Positions 43,929 to 55,600 of a stretch of DNA of 64,000 bases are shown here, one piece after another. Position 1 is the stretch's first letter. The number at the start of each line of letters is the position of its first letter. The stretch spans positions 5,627,983 to 5,691,982 of the forward strand of contig SMSO01000032.1 in NCBI GenBank assembly GCA_004764695.1, in the 5' to 3' direction. This DNA is from Schizochytrium sp. TIO01. Lineage: Eukaryota > Sar > Bigyra > Thraustochytrida > Thraustochytriidae. Under the pieces are notes generated by a model, which saw only the letters and a list, made by a program, of their open reading frames with translations, had not been told where the DNA came from and made no database searches. A program made the translations under genes and the position numbers.

Positions 43929-46900
43929 TTATGAATAATCTGGCTTGACTACAACATTGCCTTGTTTGATAACAACGCTTCCGGATTGACTACGATGAAC
44001 TCGCCTCTTTCTACGAATAATCATAAATGCGGCCACGGCTGCTACAATGGCAAGAGCACAAACAATTGCAACTGGAATAGCAATATATAGAGTTTTAGCA
44101 GAAACTGTGCTCTCAGTGGTTGTACTTGATGAAGACCTAGAGCTTTGACAGGAATCATAGGCAACGATTGAACTATCAGAGCTAAATCCATAGTCTTCGC
44201 AAATTCCATCGATATTGTATGTGGACAACTGACAATAGTTTGTATCTGTCTCGTTGAGAGTGCAGTCAACTGTTAGCGTAATATTTCCATAATATGAAGC
44301 GGGAGGAATGCGAAATCCAGCTCGCTCATAATATGTCAGCCCAAGCTGTCCATATGCTGGAGACTCTGAGTAATCAGCTCTCGAAGAACTCTGTGGTACG
44401 TAACGGAAGAATAACAACCCACGATTAGTATCAAAGTAGTACAGGTCTCCCGTGCCATTGATAACTGCCTGGAGCGAAGCAGCAGACGAAAAATTTTGCT
44501 CGCAATAGTCGAGCGAATGCCATGGGTAGCACCAATAAGCAGACCGATAGGTCATATTAAATACTGAACCTGCCGGATACGGCATAGCAATGATAAGAAG
44601 ATCATCTTCATCAATTTGAGCTTTGCGAAACACAGCCTCAACGGGACTACCCGAATCAAAGAGAAGAAGAAAGCCAAACCCGCCAGTGGCACCCGAGATA
44701 ACTGCATTACCTTCAATTGGAAGGCCAACTTCACTAGGCTCTCCTTCTTGGCCAATTCTCATTACTGATCCTACCCGAGGGCAGTCAATGGACTTGTACG
44801 CTCCATTACTGCATATACTGACCTCTGAAAATTGCTCTACCAATGTAGGATCAAATTGAACTGTGAAACTAGCAATGCCTCTCTTATTTCCTGTAATTGG
44901 AGAAATGGCGTCGCAAGAGTAATAATCATTTATCAATGTGCAATTATCGTCAAGCTTCCAGAACTCAATGCCTTCACGACCTGAACCAACAATACGAGGG
45001 CCATTTCCATCACCACTCAACGTTCCATCCGCATCTAACAGGTTAGCAAGGTATCCGCTAACAGAGAGGTAAGTGGAGACTGTCTGACTAAAGAGAAGTG
45101 TTTTGTTGCACTGGTCATATGTAACATCATTAATGACCTCTTGAAAACCTGGTACATACTCATCAGAATGCGTCAAAAAGCGCCAAATTGGTGAGCTCCT
45201 TTCCGGGTTGCCACATTTCCGCATAATTATGCCATCAATAATATGACGCTGATCTACATCATAGGTTTCATATCCAACATAACTCGAGTAGAACCAGCGT
45301 TTGGAGTACCAGTCTGTTCCAGATTGAACGGGTTCGAAGTTTCCAGAGCGGCAGACAAAAAGAATATTGTTCAAAAAGTGCTCACCAAGAATACCTACTG
45401 GGCGTGTAGTATCGTGAACCTCCATTGAATTAAAGGTTCCTCGTCTTCCCCAATTGTTTACACCCCAGTTGCTTAGAAATACCTTCGTATTATTCATCAC
45501 AAGTGGGCACGAGTAAGAGTCATCTCCAGGGTCACACATGGTATTTCGGCCGCTTACAATCCGGCCTGGATTATATTGCAAAAGAGAACTCGAGCTGTTA
45601 ACATGTTTTAGCTGTCCACCCACATAAATGCAACCTGCTGAACTCCACCAAAATCCAGAAGAATGACACGTATTTCCATCAAACTCCAAGAATGGTCGGT
45701 TTTCAGGTAAACCTCCACTTGGGAAGTCCCAATCCCGGTAATCCATAATAGGCTCGGGCAGCTGTACTATAGCAAAGCCCGAGTATCCTCCAGAAGCAGC
45801 ATTGCCGTAGTAGCGATTGTATGCACGTGTAATGTAAAAGGGGCTAGCTGTCAGATCTGCAGGTTGGGTTAACGTGGAGTTTTGTACAACGGCAGTAATG
45901 TATTGGTTGTTACTTCTCTGAGGATAGCCAATAAAATGAACATGCGCAGCAAGATTGTACGCGAGAGTGTTGTTCTCTTCCACGCCGTCCTCACCACTAT
46001 AAAAGCAATGACCAATCGCATCATACGCAACGTTGTCTGAAATCAACGAGTGATTTGTCCCATGAATCGTTGCACACCGGTAGAAAGTGTGATGCATACT
46101 TGAGTGCTTCAGGTACGAGTCTACACCACCTTCACCCATGTGGTGAAAGTGGAATGGATACCGAGCTAACACGTTTGTTTGACCCATGCGATACAGCTCT
46201 ACACCTTCGAATCGCACGGTCGCATTTGTTCCGTTACCGAGCGTGTGCCCACCGTAGCCTGTGAGATGCTTATCAATGCAAGGGTAGCTACCATACTCGC
46301 TGTTGTAGCAAATATCATCATCTGCATCAGTGCCCTCCGAAGTAATATCACCCTGGATGATGATGTTGTGCGAGAGCAGGCCAACTTCGGCTTGGTACTC
46401 CGATCCTCCGTAGTGGGTGTAATTTAATGCCTCGGTAACCGTAATACGGGAGAAGTCCCCACTAATCTCTACGTTCGAGATCGTACGAACCTCGTTATGG
46501 TGCCAGTCTCTCGAGTCCTTGAGCTCGGTCGCTACTACAACGATTTGTTGGCCAGCTTGCCAGTTGACCTTGTGTTGCAAGTAGATTTGTGTGTCACTGG
46601 CAGAGGCTGTAGCAGCAAGCCGGGACCAGGTGGGATGAAAGATAGAGCCGTGTACATCAAGTACACCATTGCCCTGAGCAGTGATGCCTTTGTAGTGCGA
46701 CGAGACTGGAAATGAGGACGGCCTGGACCCATGCAAGGTGATGGAGATATCACTGTGCAATCGGCATGTCTCAGAGCCTAATACAAGCTTGCCATCAACG
46801 CTGATGCCCGTAGTGTTGAGCATAATGTCTTCATCTGCGAACACAAGTTCTGAACTTGCAGGAATTGTAATGAGACCATAAACTGTATCGGCAGAGACTG

Positions 46901-47270
46901 AGCAACCACTGATGAGCACCCGTGAGTTTTCGGGTAAGGTTACGTCTTCGCCGTCTGCCGGGACAGCTGAGCCCCAAGTTGATGCATCTTCCCAAGGTAG
47001 GAGTTCATCAGCGTCTTCATCAAAAGGGCAGCTCGTACGTGAGTTCCAGCCATCCGGAGGGGAATTTGGTGTCACTCGAAGCTGAACGACTTCTGTAGCT
47101 TCTGCAATACCAATAAGTTCGGACGTGTCGAAGCCAGAGTCACTGGGATATGCTGGCGCAGTTGTGGTAGAGGTCACAGTGCAGCTTGCTGCCAAGGACT
47201 TGGGTATGATCAGGCAAACGAGTGCTGCAAGCGCAAGAACGGAGGACACGGCCCTTCGTTGTCTTGCCAT
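43929..47270 (-). CDS. CEMIP/TMEM2-like surface protein, paralogue 3
   Basis: 1113 residues. A signal peptide (about 1-28, VLALAALVCLIIPKSLAAS), G8 domain, parallel-beta-helix core with HFHHMGEGG and AIGHCFYSGEDGVEEN, a C-terminal membrane helix (TLYIAIPVAIVCALAIVAAV) and a basic tail with NVVVKPDYS. Most of residues 32-450 are nearly identical to paralogue 1, while signal peptide, distal beta-helix, stalk and tail have diverged. First transcribed of the three. As for its paralogues, a surface protein binding or cutting an extracellular polysaccharide is inferred from the CEMIP/TMEM2 family only. No catalytic residues can be named with confidence. Confidence 0.85.
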   Translation of the reverse strand: MARQRRAVSSVLALAALVCLIIPKSLAASCTVTSTTTAPAYPSDSGFDTSELIGIAEATEVVQLRVTPNSPPDGWNSRTSCPFDEDADELLPWEDASTWGSAVPADGEDVTLPENSRVLISGCSVSADTVYGLITIPASSELVFADEDIMLNTTGISVDGKLVLGSETCRLHSDISITLHGSRPSSFPVSSHYKGITAQGNGVLDVHGSIFHPTWSRLAATASASDTQIYLQHKVNWQAGQQIVVVATELKDSRDWHHNEVRTISNVEISGDFSRITVTEALNYTHYGGSEYQAEVGLLSHNIIIQGDITSEGTDADDDICYNSEYGSYPCIDKHLTGYGGHTLGNGTNATVRFEGVELYRMGQTNVLARYPFHFHHMGEGGVDSYLKHSSMHHTFYRCATIHGTNHSLISDNVAYDAIGHCFYSGEDGVEENNTLAYNLAAHVHFIGYPQRSNNQYITAVVQNSTLTQPADLTASPFYITRAYNRYYGNAASGGYSGFAIVQLPEPIMDYRDWDFPSGGLPENRPFLEFDGNTCHSSGFWWSSAGCIYVGGQLKHVNSSSSLLQYNPGRIVSGRNTMCDPGDDSYSCPLVMNNTKVFLSNWGVNNWGRRGTFNSMEVHDTTRPVGILGEHFLNNILFVCRSGNFEPVQSGTDWYSKRWFYSSYVGYETYDVDQRHIIDGIIMRKCGNPERSSPIWRFLTHSDEYVPGFQEVINDVTYDQCNKTLLFSQTVSTYLSVSGYLANLLDADGTLSGDGNGPRIVGSGREGIEFWKLDDNCTLINDYYSCDAISPITGNKRGIASFTVQFDPTLVEQFSEVSICSNGAYKSIDCPRVGSVMRIGQEGEPSEVGLPIEGNAVISGATGGFGFLLLFDSGSPVEAVFRKAQIDEDDLLIIAMPYPAGSVFNMTYRSAYWCYPWHSLDYCEQNFSSAASLQAVINGTGDLYYFDTNRGLLFFRYVPQSSSRADYSESPAYGQLGLTYYERAGFRIPPASYYGNITLTVDCTLNETDTNYCQLSTYNIDGICEDYGFSSDSSIVAYDSCQSSRSSSSTTTESTVSAKTLYIAIPVAIVCALAIVAAVAAFMIIRRKRRVHRSQSGSVVIKQGNVVVKPDYS
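45912..47177 (-). repeat. Homogenised tract shared with 35281-36546 (copy b)
   Basis: Partner of the tract in paralogue 1: ungapped, about ten mismatches by eye over 1266 bases. Ends at 47177, at the end of the signal-peptide region. Confidence 0.85.
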
Positions 47271-48342
47271 CTTGCGACTGATGTGTTAGTACAATGGTGG
47301 ACAGCTCTGTGCGACTGTTTCTTAAGTGGTCCCGCCAACTCTAGGCACAGCGTGGACGTGTGCAATTGGTGTTTTGCATTGCATCGAAAGTTTCTAAATT
47401 TGACGATTTCAAGGTACAACACCTTGATGATGGTGTATTGCCCCTCGGGGGTAGGTTATATACTTTTAAATTTTATCCACTAGAATCGGTAGTAATCCAT
47501 TAACTAGTGATAGTAATATCATATCCCTCATTCAAAGTTCGAGTCTTTTTTGAGTGTTTTTTATTTTCCAATTTTTTACAATAAAAAAAGAAAAGTACCT
47601 AGTAGGCCCGGTAGTAAAGGTATTGCTGTAGACACTTTCACTGACATTGGGAGCAAAAGCTACTACCTAGGTAGGTAGTACAGAGTGGTAATAATACTGC
47701 CCTTTGAAAACACTTTAGTCAGGGTACCTCCCTAGCTAGGTACCTACGTCCCAGAGAATTGGAAATGCTTGGATTCACATACGTATAGGCCTATATAGAA
47801 TCATTTTATGCTCGTTATCTTGGCTGTGAACTACCTTCCAATAGTTATATGTAACATCAATAATGCACACATTTTAAATTGTGATTTCATTCCTTTTAAT
47901 AAAATAATCATTATTTTTGTTTATAAAATTATATACACAGCCTCGCCAAAAGATCACGATGGGGTGTGTTTTTTATGTGCATATTATGAAAATGAAAAAT
48001 GTGCGCACGCCATCCACCCCTTTGTAATTCGTCTTGGAGAATGATACACAGTGGACAGGAGGTACACATTATAGAGCTGCAATAAAGCGCACGCCCAATA
48101 GTGAACTAGTCGTGTGTGCAACTTTAGAGCCACTCTCGGACTCAGCTCATTGCTGATATTGGCCCTTTTGCAAGATGGCGATTAGGATTACTTTCTTCCA
48201 TCATTCTTAAACAAGCAAGTACTTGCAGTGCAGTACAATCTTATCAAGCTGGACCAGAAAACAAAGGATCACTTTTGATCACACTCTATGGACGTTGTCT
48301 TCGTTAAAGGTGTTGACCATTAAGATGTTGCTCAACCTGTTG

Positions 48343-48346
<4 letters not shown>

Positions 48347-48392
<46 letters not shown>
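48347..48392. repeat. TA dinucleotide microsatellite
   Basis: Twenty-three uninterrupted TA units. Confidence 0.95.
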
Positions 48393-48396
<4 letters not shown>

Positions 48397-48790
48397 TATA
48401 AAAAACAACAAGGGTGGAGGTATTTCGACAGCAGAGATTTTAAGCATACTTGTAGCGAGTAAACAATGTTTTGAGTTGACATTTACTCTAGTTGAAAGAT
48501 CAATTTAGATATCCTCTGACTAGCAACATTGGTACGATGCGCTTGTCGGCTATCAACTCTCGTCTCCAGTTGATTCGTTTTAATAGCCCCATATGCAGAA
48601 CAGCTCATTTCAAACTCCTACCATTGAGTGACCGTACTGGGTTCAGTTTTTTTAAAACCAAAGTTTCTTTACTTACTTTTATTTTAAAATGACACGGACT
48701 AACATGCTGCGGAATACATGAGAGTCCTTCCTTGGATATGCTTTCTCATCAAGATTACAATTTAAAAAATTGAAAAAAAAAAAAAACGGG

Positions 48791-48797
48791 AAAAAAA
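48791..48797 (-). terminator. Pol III oligo-T terminator of the 5S-like gene
   Basis: Seven T on the minus strand, about ten bases after the 3' end of the 5S-like gene, followed by a longer T run. Confidence 0.55.
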
Positions 48798-48806
48798 GGT
48801 AAGGAA

Positions 48807-48924
48807 ACATTCAACACCGGGGCTTCGCATGCAGTCCCCTATCATACTACTGACCCGGCCCTACGCGACTTTACTTCTCAGTGCGAATGAGATGAGGTGT
48901 TACCCGCGTGGTATGATCGAATGT
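48807..48924 (-). rRNA. 5S rRNA-like gene, copy 1
   Basis: 118 nt. On the minus strand the ends pair as helix I (5' ACATTC with 3' GAATGT). The 5' half has the 5S CATACCACGC element. Helix III can form around CTCATCTCATTCGCACTGAG. The pol III internal control region is recognisable (GAGAAGTAAAGT then TGATAGGGGACTGCATGCGA). The GCCGGG/CCCGGT stem is intact. Compared with common 5S sequences the AAGTTAAGC box has lost a T, so a slightly degenerate copy cannot be excluded. It is identical to the copy at 59575-59692, while flanks differ. Confidence 0.75.
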
Positions 48925-51900
48925 GATAGAGTGAGTCGAATTGTGGTATTTATACTCTAGACCGTCATTTCATTCTTTTTATATAAAAAGTAACAACGCA
49001 GAAAGTAGCTTTCCTTCGAGTCTCTCTGGCCTCTGCCATGAAGACAAAAGCTTCCTTGCAGGCTTTCTGCTACGAAGTGTTTTATCTGTCTTTCTTGAGA
49101 TACAAGCTAATGCCGAGCGACAGTAAAGTTAGTAAACAGCAAGTCTGCTCTTTTTTTCGACAAAACAGAAACATATAACTTTCTCAACAAGTGATGAATT
49201 TCTGTTTTAGATTAACACTACTGAGAAGGAAAACTGACACAGTACTACGTCATGACTTCGCAAGGCTCAAAGGAACACCTCCATGACAAGACCATGGTGA
49301 AGCGTCAGTCAACATAGTGATGCGTCTATGTCACGGAAGGAAGGGGACGAAGCAAGCCTGGAAATGAGTTTGCAAGACAATCCGACAAGGTTAGTAAAGC
49401 TATAGGTCCTCTACTCTCTTATTTGAGTTGAAGCATGTGCCTTTCGAGCAATCGATTATTTATTCTGTGAATATTACAAATCTTTTGTGCATGATAAAGA
49501 AATGCCTCATATTTCTTTCCCAAGCACGAAAGTATCCGACATGATTGAGAAATTCCAGACCTGTCTTACATAGGTTAATGTTTATAAGTATTTGCTTTAA
49601 TCTAGTTTGCATGGTTTAAAATAATCACATTAAGAAAAAAATGAAATTTTACACTGTTTTTTAGTTGTGGTGTTCCTTATTGTTGAGATATGCAGGTCAG
49701 AAAAGAACATCATAAATCGGAACTGGTGTACCTGTTGTTTATTGTACAGCTTGCAGTTCTGTGCTAGAAGAAAAAGTCACACTTGTTCACTTCAAGATGT
49801 TCCTTTGCATGTCCAATTCTCACCGATATAGTTTGGCTCTCTCCTTCAGAAGATTCTTCCTTTCACAGATGCAAGATGTTCTACGTTCATGATTCATTGA
49901 AGCAGCTGTGTATTTCCTGAGAAACAACAACGAGCTAATTCCCCAAGCTTGAGACAAGAAAGAAAGTTACTGGGTACTACTATTCCTATTGAGTTAACCA
50001 CCTAGATAGAATATCTAGTGTTACAAAGTTGACTATAACGAGAAGTGCGTATAAAAGCAAATGAAGGAACTAGCCAAGCACGGTTGTGCGCATTCTGTTT
50101 GGCTGTGTACTCACATGTGTCTCAACTGCTTTGACACTGACTCGAACAGCAACCTTGATGTATGTTTGAAGAACAACACAATCTTCAGTGGGAGCACAAC
50201 ACTACACCATCACAGACATCTCGTGGGAGATGCTACCCACTTAACACTTTCGTTGACACTCTCGGCACATGTTGATTAAATATGCGTGCTCCCCTCTTGG
50301 AGGCATATTGCAAGTTAGCGTGAGGCGATCACCAAGAGATAGAAATGAAGGAAAAGAAAAGTTAGAATTAATATTCAGGAACTGCTGACAAGGCCTATTG
50401 TCAAAGTCTATAGGCTTTGGTCTTGTCTTCGGCACATTGAGATGATCCGTCCGACACATAACTGTAAAACTTCGATAAGGCATAAGTATGTAGAGTCAAT
50501 AGTTTCTTTCAACAGATAAATCATAATGTAGTGTTTTTAAATTCATCATTGTAGAATATGCCTTGGAACACTGCTAAAGCTTATCATGCGAGATTCTATT
50601 AAGTCAAGTAGCCAGATTAAAATATGCAGTTCATGGGGCGCAGCAAAATTTATATCATCTGAGCTGAGATTACCAATCAAAGAGTTCTGTGGAGAAGAGC
50701 CATTGTCACACTATTATAAGTCCTCGTAGTCTAAGACTTATAAGAATATGACTATCAGATACGAAGGAGTGAGAACAAAGGAAACTTATAAGTGAATGTG
50801 TAATACACAACCAAAGACTTGTGTTGAACAAACGAGCTAGCCTAACCCCTTGAGCTCCGAGTTTTAACAGTCTTAGTCTCATACTCAGGGTATGAACTGT
50901 TCCACCTGTTCAATATCTTTACGCAGCAGCAGCTGATCATTTACTAGGACAATAAATCCTTGAATGCACAAAACTCTTGAAGTTTTGGTGCTGAGTGTTC
51001 ATCTCCAAGGTTTGCAATCGCTAACTGTGTACGCCGAAGCATAAAAAGATGCCGCCATCTTCCTATGTAACCTCTGGCTGCTTAGAGCTCTTTTAATAGC
51101 GATTGTGCACTTACTTAATAGCTTCTGTGGTATCCACAATTCTGTCATTGTCTCGCAATCTCAGATTGATGGAGTAAACTAATTCCCTTATCACTCTGTG
51201 TGTTCTTGCAATGCTCTCTTCTATAAAATCTTTGAAGAACAACTTAAAGAGGCGATCAGGAAGGCAATGTTTTGCCTTTGGAGGTTCGTTGAGTCAACTT
51301 TGTTCTGAGGGCTTAAGATGTGGAAATTTAATGGTTTTCTTGAGAAGAGTCCATGCTTCGAATAGTAAATCTGGATACATGACATATCAAGATTAAAGAG
51401 TTTCGAGGATTAAATAACTAATGGTTTCCATCTAGCTTTCAAAAGTTGTCTGGAGTGCAAAGGCTTGTGTTCAGAGTCTGATCTCTACGATTGACTTATT
51501 GTGAAATAGTAAATAGTTACCAAGAAAGAACCCCAATCTCCCTATTACTCAGGTCGTCATAGGTTCGGAGAAAGGGTTGTGTCTATAATACTACTTTTGC
51601 TCTTGCCTTTGATGGAGTTCTTATGCAAATTGTAAACGCCTAGCACCTCGCAACCGAGAGGAAATCGTCGCTGCTGAAAGGTGATACTGATTAGCATGAG
51701 GTTGACTGTAAGAATGAAGGCAAGAAGCTTGATGAAGGTTATAAGAAGGTTGATTTAAGTGTTAGCGAACTGCTGTCCTGAGGAATGAATTCCAGGACAG
51801 ATGGAGTCATGTAGTAACTAGGGAGATTAAGACATTCTTGAATGTGGTTAGATATAATCGATGGGGTTAGGTTATCCAACCTTCTCCAACCATTGATCCA

Positions 51901-52615
51901 AGCTAAACCAAGCTTGGGTGTCCGTGATGTGCATTCACACTTCTAGTTCTTGGCTTCAGCATCCTCATGAGTCTGGCTGCCTATTCTTGTTCTAATGCAA
52001 ACCTTATCTCTATTGGGTTTTACAAAGGGACACCAAGAACTCTAGCAATGTCTTGTCCACTAGTTCCTTCGATTGGAGATCTCAGCAGTCACATTAAGGG
52101 TTTCAGTGTCGTTAGAAGAACTGCATTTTGGCTTTGATGAAAAAATAAATAAAAAATTGCTTTCCGAAATGAGAACTATTAAGAACTACCAAAGAGAGTT
52201 GAATGAAAAAAGTATTTTTGAGTTTATTTTGCGACGATTTGGCTTAAACATAGAGTTTCTGATACCTTGTGGTGTTGCTGAATAAAATTATCGGAGGAAC
52301 GGAGAGAGTAAAACAAAGAAAGGATTTGTATCTAATAATAAAGTAAATATGCTCTCCTCAAACTGGAAAAATAAAGTTCAGAAAGCATATATATCATCAG
52401 TGAAATGTTAACGAATCATTACACTGTTCAAAATTATGTTTAATTTATGTTAAGTTTTAGTACGTCCCCTCACCAAGAACCTTGCCAAAAAAAAAAACAT
52501 TATAAATTTTGATCCTGTTGGTAGACGTCGGTACTGTCTGGAGGAGAGCAATTACTTTCTCGCCTTCTAGTCAACAGCGCTTACGCAAAAGATAATCATT
52601 AAAAATTCGATTAAT

Positions 52616-55600
52616 TTATTCCAATCTGAAATTTGCGCCAACAATATCTGGTGTTAGCAAAGGCGACAATAACTCTTTCAAAACGAGTCGAAGATTTCTA
52701 TCCTGAATTTTTGCATTCCAGTACTCACGCAGACGTTCAGCGCGCAGCAACTGCCACGCCTCACGAACCTGCTCAAATGAATCAGCAAAAAATGGATCTT
52801 GCCCAAGTCTTCTTGAACAGGTTCTCACATGATCATGACATGCATCTTCATCCTGAGAACTGTAGCCAAGACACCAAGCGCAGAAGTGATGACCACAAGT
52901 CTCATTACCGCACTCTACAGCACAGCAACCGGCAAAATCGTGTACATATGCCTTACAGTTCGGACAACATGTGCTCAAGATCTTCTCTTGAATATGAAGT
53001 AAATGAAGCCGTGCGTCGCGATTCTGTTCATCAGCACGTAAAACTTGTGCTATGCGCCTTTGGATCTCCTTCTCCGCCCAAACTGCTGCTTCATTTTCTG
53101 CCTTCATCTTCGCAATCAACAAAAGATGATTCAAAGCGCTTGGTGCAAGACGGGTGATTTCTTGACCTGATATCCTTCCACTACATTCAGGTTTCATGCA
53201 TGCCATCGTTCCGTCAGCATCCACTCTTACGTTAGCAAGTGGCCGTGCCGCCGCTTCTACTGAAGATTCGATACAGTCTCTGCAAAGGAAGTCTCCCTCC
53301 TCGCAGCTCGTGCCCTCGGAAAGCAGATGCTCCTCCATGCATACTAGACATATCTTGACAGGGATCTTAGGAGCTCCAAAAGCTTCATGTTGGAGTGCTT
53401 GGCGAGCGGTTGGACGCTGGCCAGGGTCTGTTGCTGTAAGAGCATCGATAAGTTTCTGCATTGCAGCGGTTCGCTCAGTAGGATACAGCTCCTTTAAGCT
53501 TATGCCCACAGAGTACATGTCCATCGCTGTTTCAAACCTATCTACAGGCCCATTCTGCAACTCGGGGCAAATGTACCGTGGCGTGGCCTGGAGTGATGTG
53601 TAAGTTGCGATGTAGTCCGCAACCTTGATGCCGTCAAAGTCGCCGATCAATGGTGTCCCGTTGCTTGTGAGGAAAATGTTTTCTGGTTTGATGTCACAAT
53701 GCACAATGCCGTGGGTATGTAAATCCGCCACACCGATAAGCAGGCCCATAGCAAGTCGGTCGCGCGCTGCTTTGCCTTCGTTAGGATGACTCTCAATCCA
53801 CTTGGCAAGGTCACCTTGCTCGTAGAAAGGCATAATAATACAACCACGCGGTACTCCATGTGCCATGTCCACAAAAGCACCAGTGATACGGATCACGTGC
53901 TGAGACACCACTTTGCCCAGATTGGCAACTTGTCTGTAGAAGGTTTTAGATTGACTTAGATGTCCAAGCTGAAACTCTTTGAGAACCATAAGTTTATCAT
54001 CTCCATCAAATACTTTCTGGACTCTCTTGCCACCTCTGGAAGCAAGGGGCTCGCCGACAGGTTTGAAGTCCGTAACTGTGACATTCGTTAACCAAAGGTC
54101 AGAACATGCTACTTCAAAAACACCCTCTGCACTTACGTGAAGCCTTTCTAGCCAGGCTCTATCTTGCAGCAACTCTGGATAATGTTCCTGCGCGTGTTGC
54201 AGAGTCTCAGCAAGCTTATGACGAAAAGCTTTGCTAAGGTCGATAGGGTTGCCTTGAGAGAGAATGAGCTCTTGTTTCTTGATACGATTTCTAAAATATG
54301 CTCGCTCTTCCTCATCCAAGTCCTCTATTTCAAGTTCTTCTTTGGCTCTCTTCAAAATTTCTGTGGCTTTCCTCGACTTGTCAAGTTTCTGGAATAATGC
54401 TTCAACATCTGAGACAGAAGGTTCTTTCAAACCCAGTGCTGCATAGTCATACAGCTCAGAGAGCTTTTCTGGTGTGCACTTGCTCGTGTCATTCAATGAA
54501 GCACATTCAGTGTATCCTTCAAATCGAGCGAATGTTGAACTTATCGCGCAAAGTATTTCCCACAATTGGGTACGAAGTGTATCTCCTTGTAGAACTTCGA
54601 TCTCTTGCTTGAGAGCACTCTCAAGTTCAGACAATTCTGGTTCTAGCTCCATGGCCTGCTCAGGTGTCCTCAGGGCAACCGATAATCCATCACCAAGTTC
54701 TAGCTCAGACAATCGAGAGATCACGCGCTTTACAGCTTGTTGGCTTCGTTCACCAATGTTGTTGTGTTGGCCTTCTCCACTCCTCTTGTACCCTTCCACG
54801 CATTGGACAGCCTGAATAACGAGTTCTTGGCAGTGTTTGAAGTCATCTGTGCTGGTCTCTTCATCGACTGGTGCAAGGTCGATCTTTAGATCGTTTACCA
54901 AACTTTCAAGTCTCACTTTGAATTCTCGCACTGCACTCTCATCACTTTCGCAAAGGTTGGCGCGAACCCATGGGTACACGACCTGCAAAAGTGAGTGCAG
55001 GTGCCTCCGTTCGGTGTTCCGCTTTTCGATGAGGCTGGGCAAGCCATTTGCAGAGCTTGCACGAATCTGGTCTTGTAGCGTGTCAAGACTCTCTTTGGAG
55101 TTTTTGATGTCAGCAGAAACCTGTCGCAACTTCACTTGGCCAAAGTAGCCCTGGATCGCCGATCCTACGAATTCCTCAAGCAAGGCAATCCCAGTCTGCA
55201 GGGAGTTCCCTCTGACCCCGCCTCGGTCCGCGCGCAAGTCCGAGACTTTCTTGGCAAGCTGCACCACATCAGCGAAACTCACGCTCGCTCCATCCGCCCG
55301 TTCTCTGAGACGAACAAGAAGACGTAAGCAAACGAGCAAAATGATGTTGAACCAGCAACAAAAGCAGAAGCAAAAGTTAGGATACCCTCTATCTCAATAA
55401 CTCAATTCGTGGAATGACTGATTACACGATCCCAAACAAAGATTAACCGAATGAACTTACCCAGATCCATCCAAAGTAGCAAGCCCGGTGCCATCAATGC
55501 CGTCTTGCTCGTTCTTGGGCTCTGCAGAAGGCTCGCTTTCTGCCGACTCTATGGAAGCATAGGAATCGAGCTCTGACGAGAAATCTGCAATGTCCTCTCC

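Larger units (their letters stand above)
47271..52615. other. 5.3-kb spacer with a 5S rRNA-like gene
   Basis: No protein gene supported. It contains a TAGG/CCTA cluster (47600-47755), a TA microsatellite, a 5S rRNA-like gene at 48807-48924 and long unremarkable A/T-rich sequence. A 70-codon frame at 52073-52285 has passable composition but no support. Confidence 0.5.

Noticed and set aside
51285-51355. Weak similarity to 58780-58850 (shared GTTGAGTCAA and nearby words)
   Set aside because: Only about 45 bases at roughly three-quarters identity by eye; too little to claim a repeat family.
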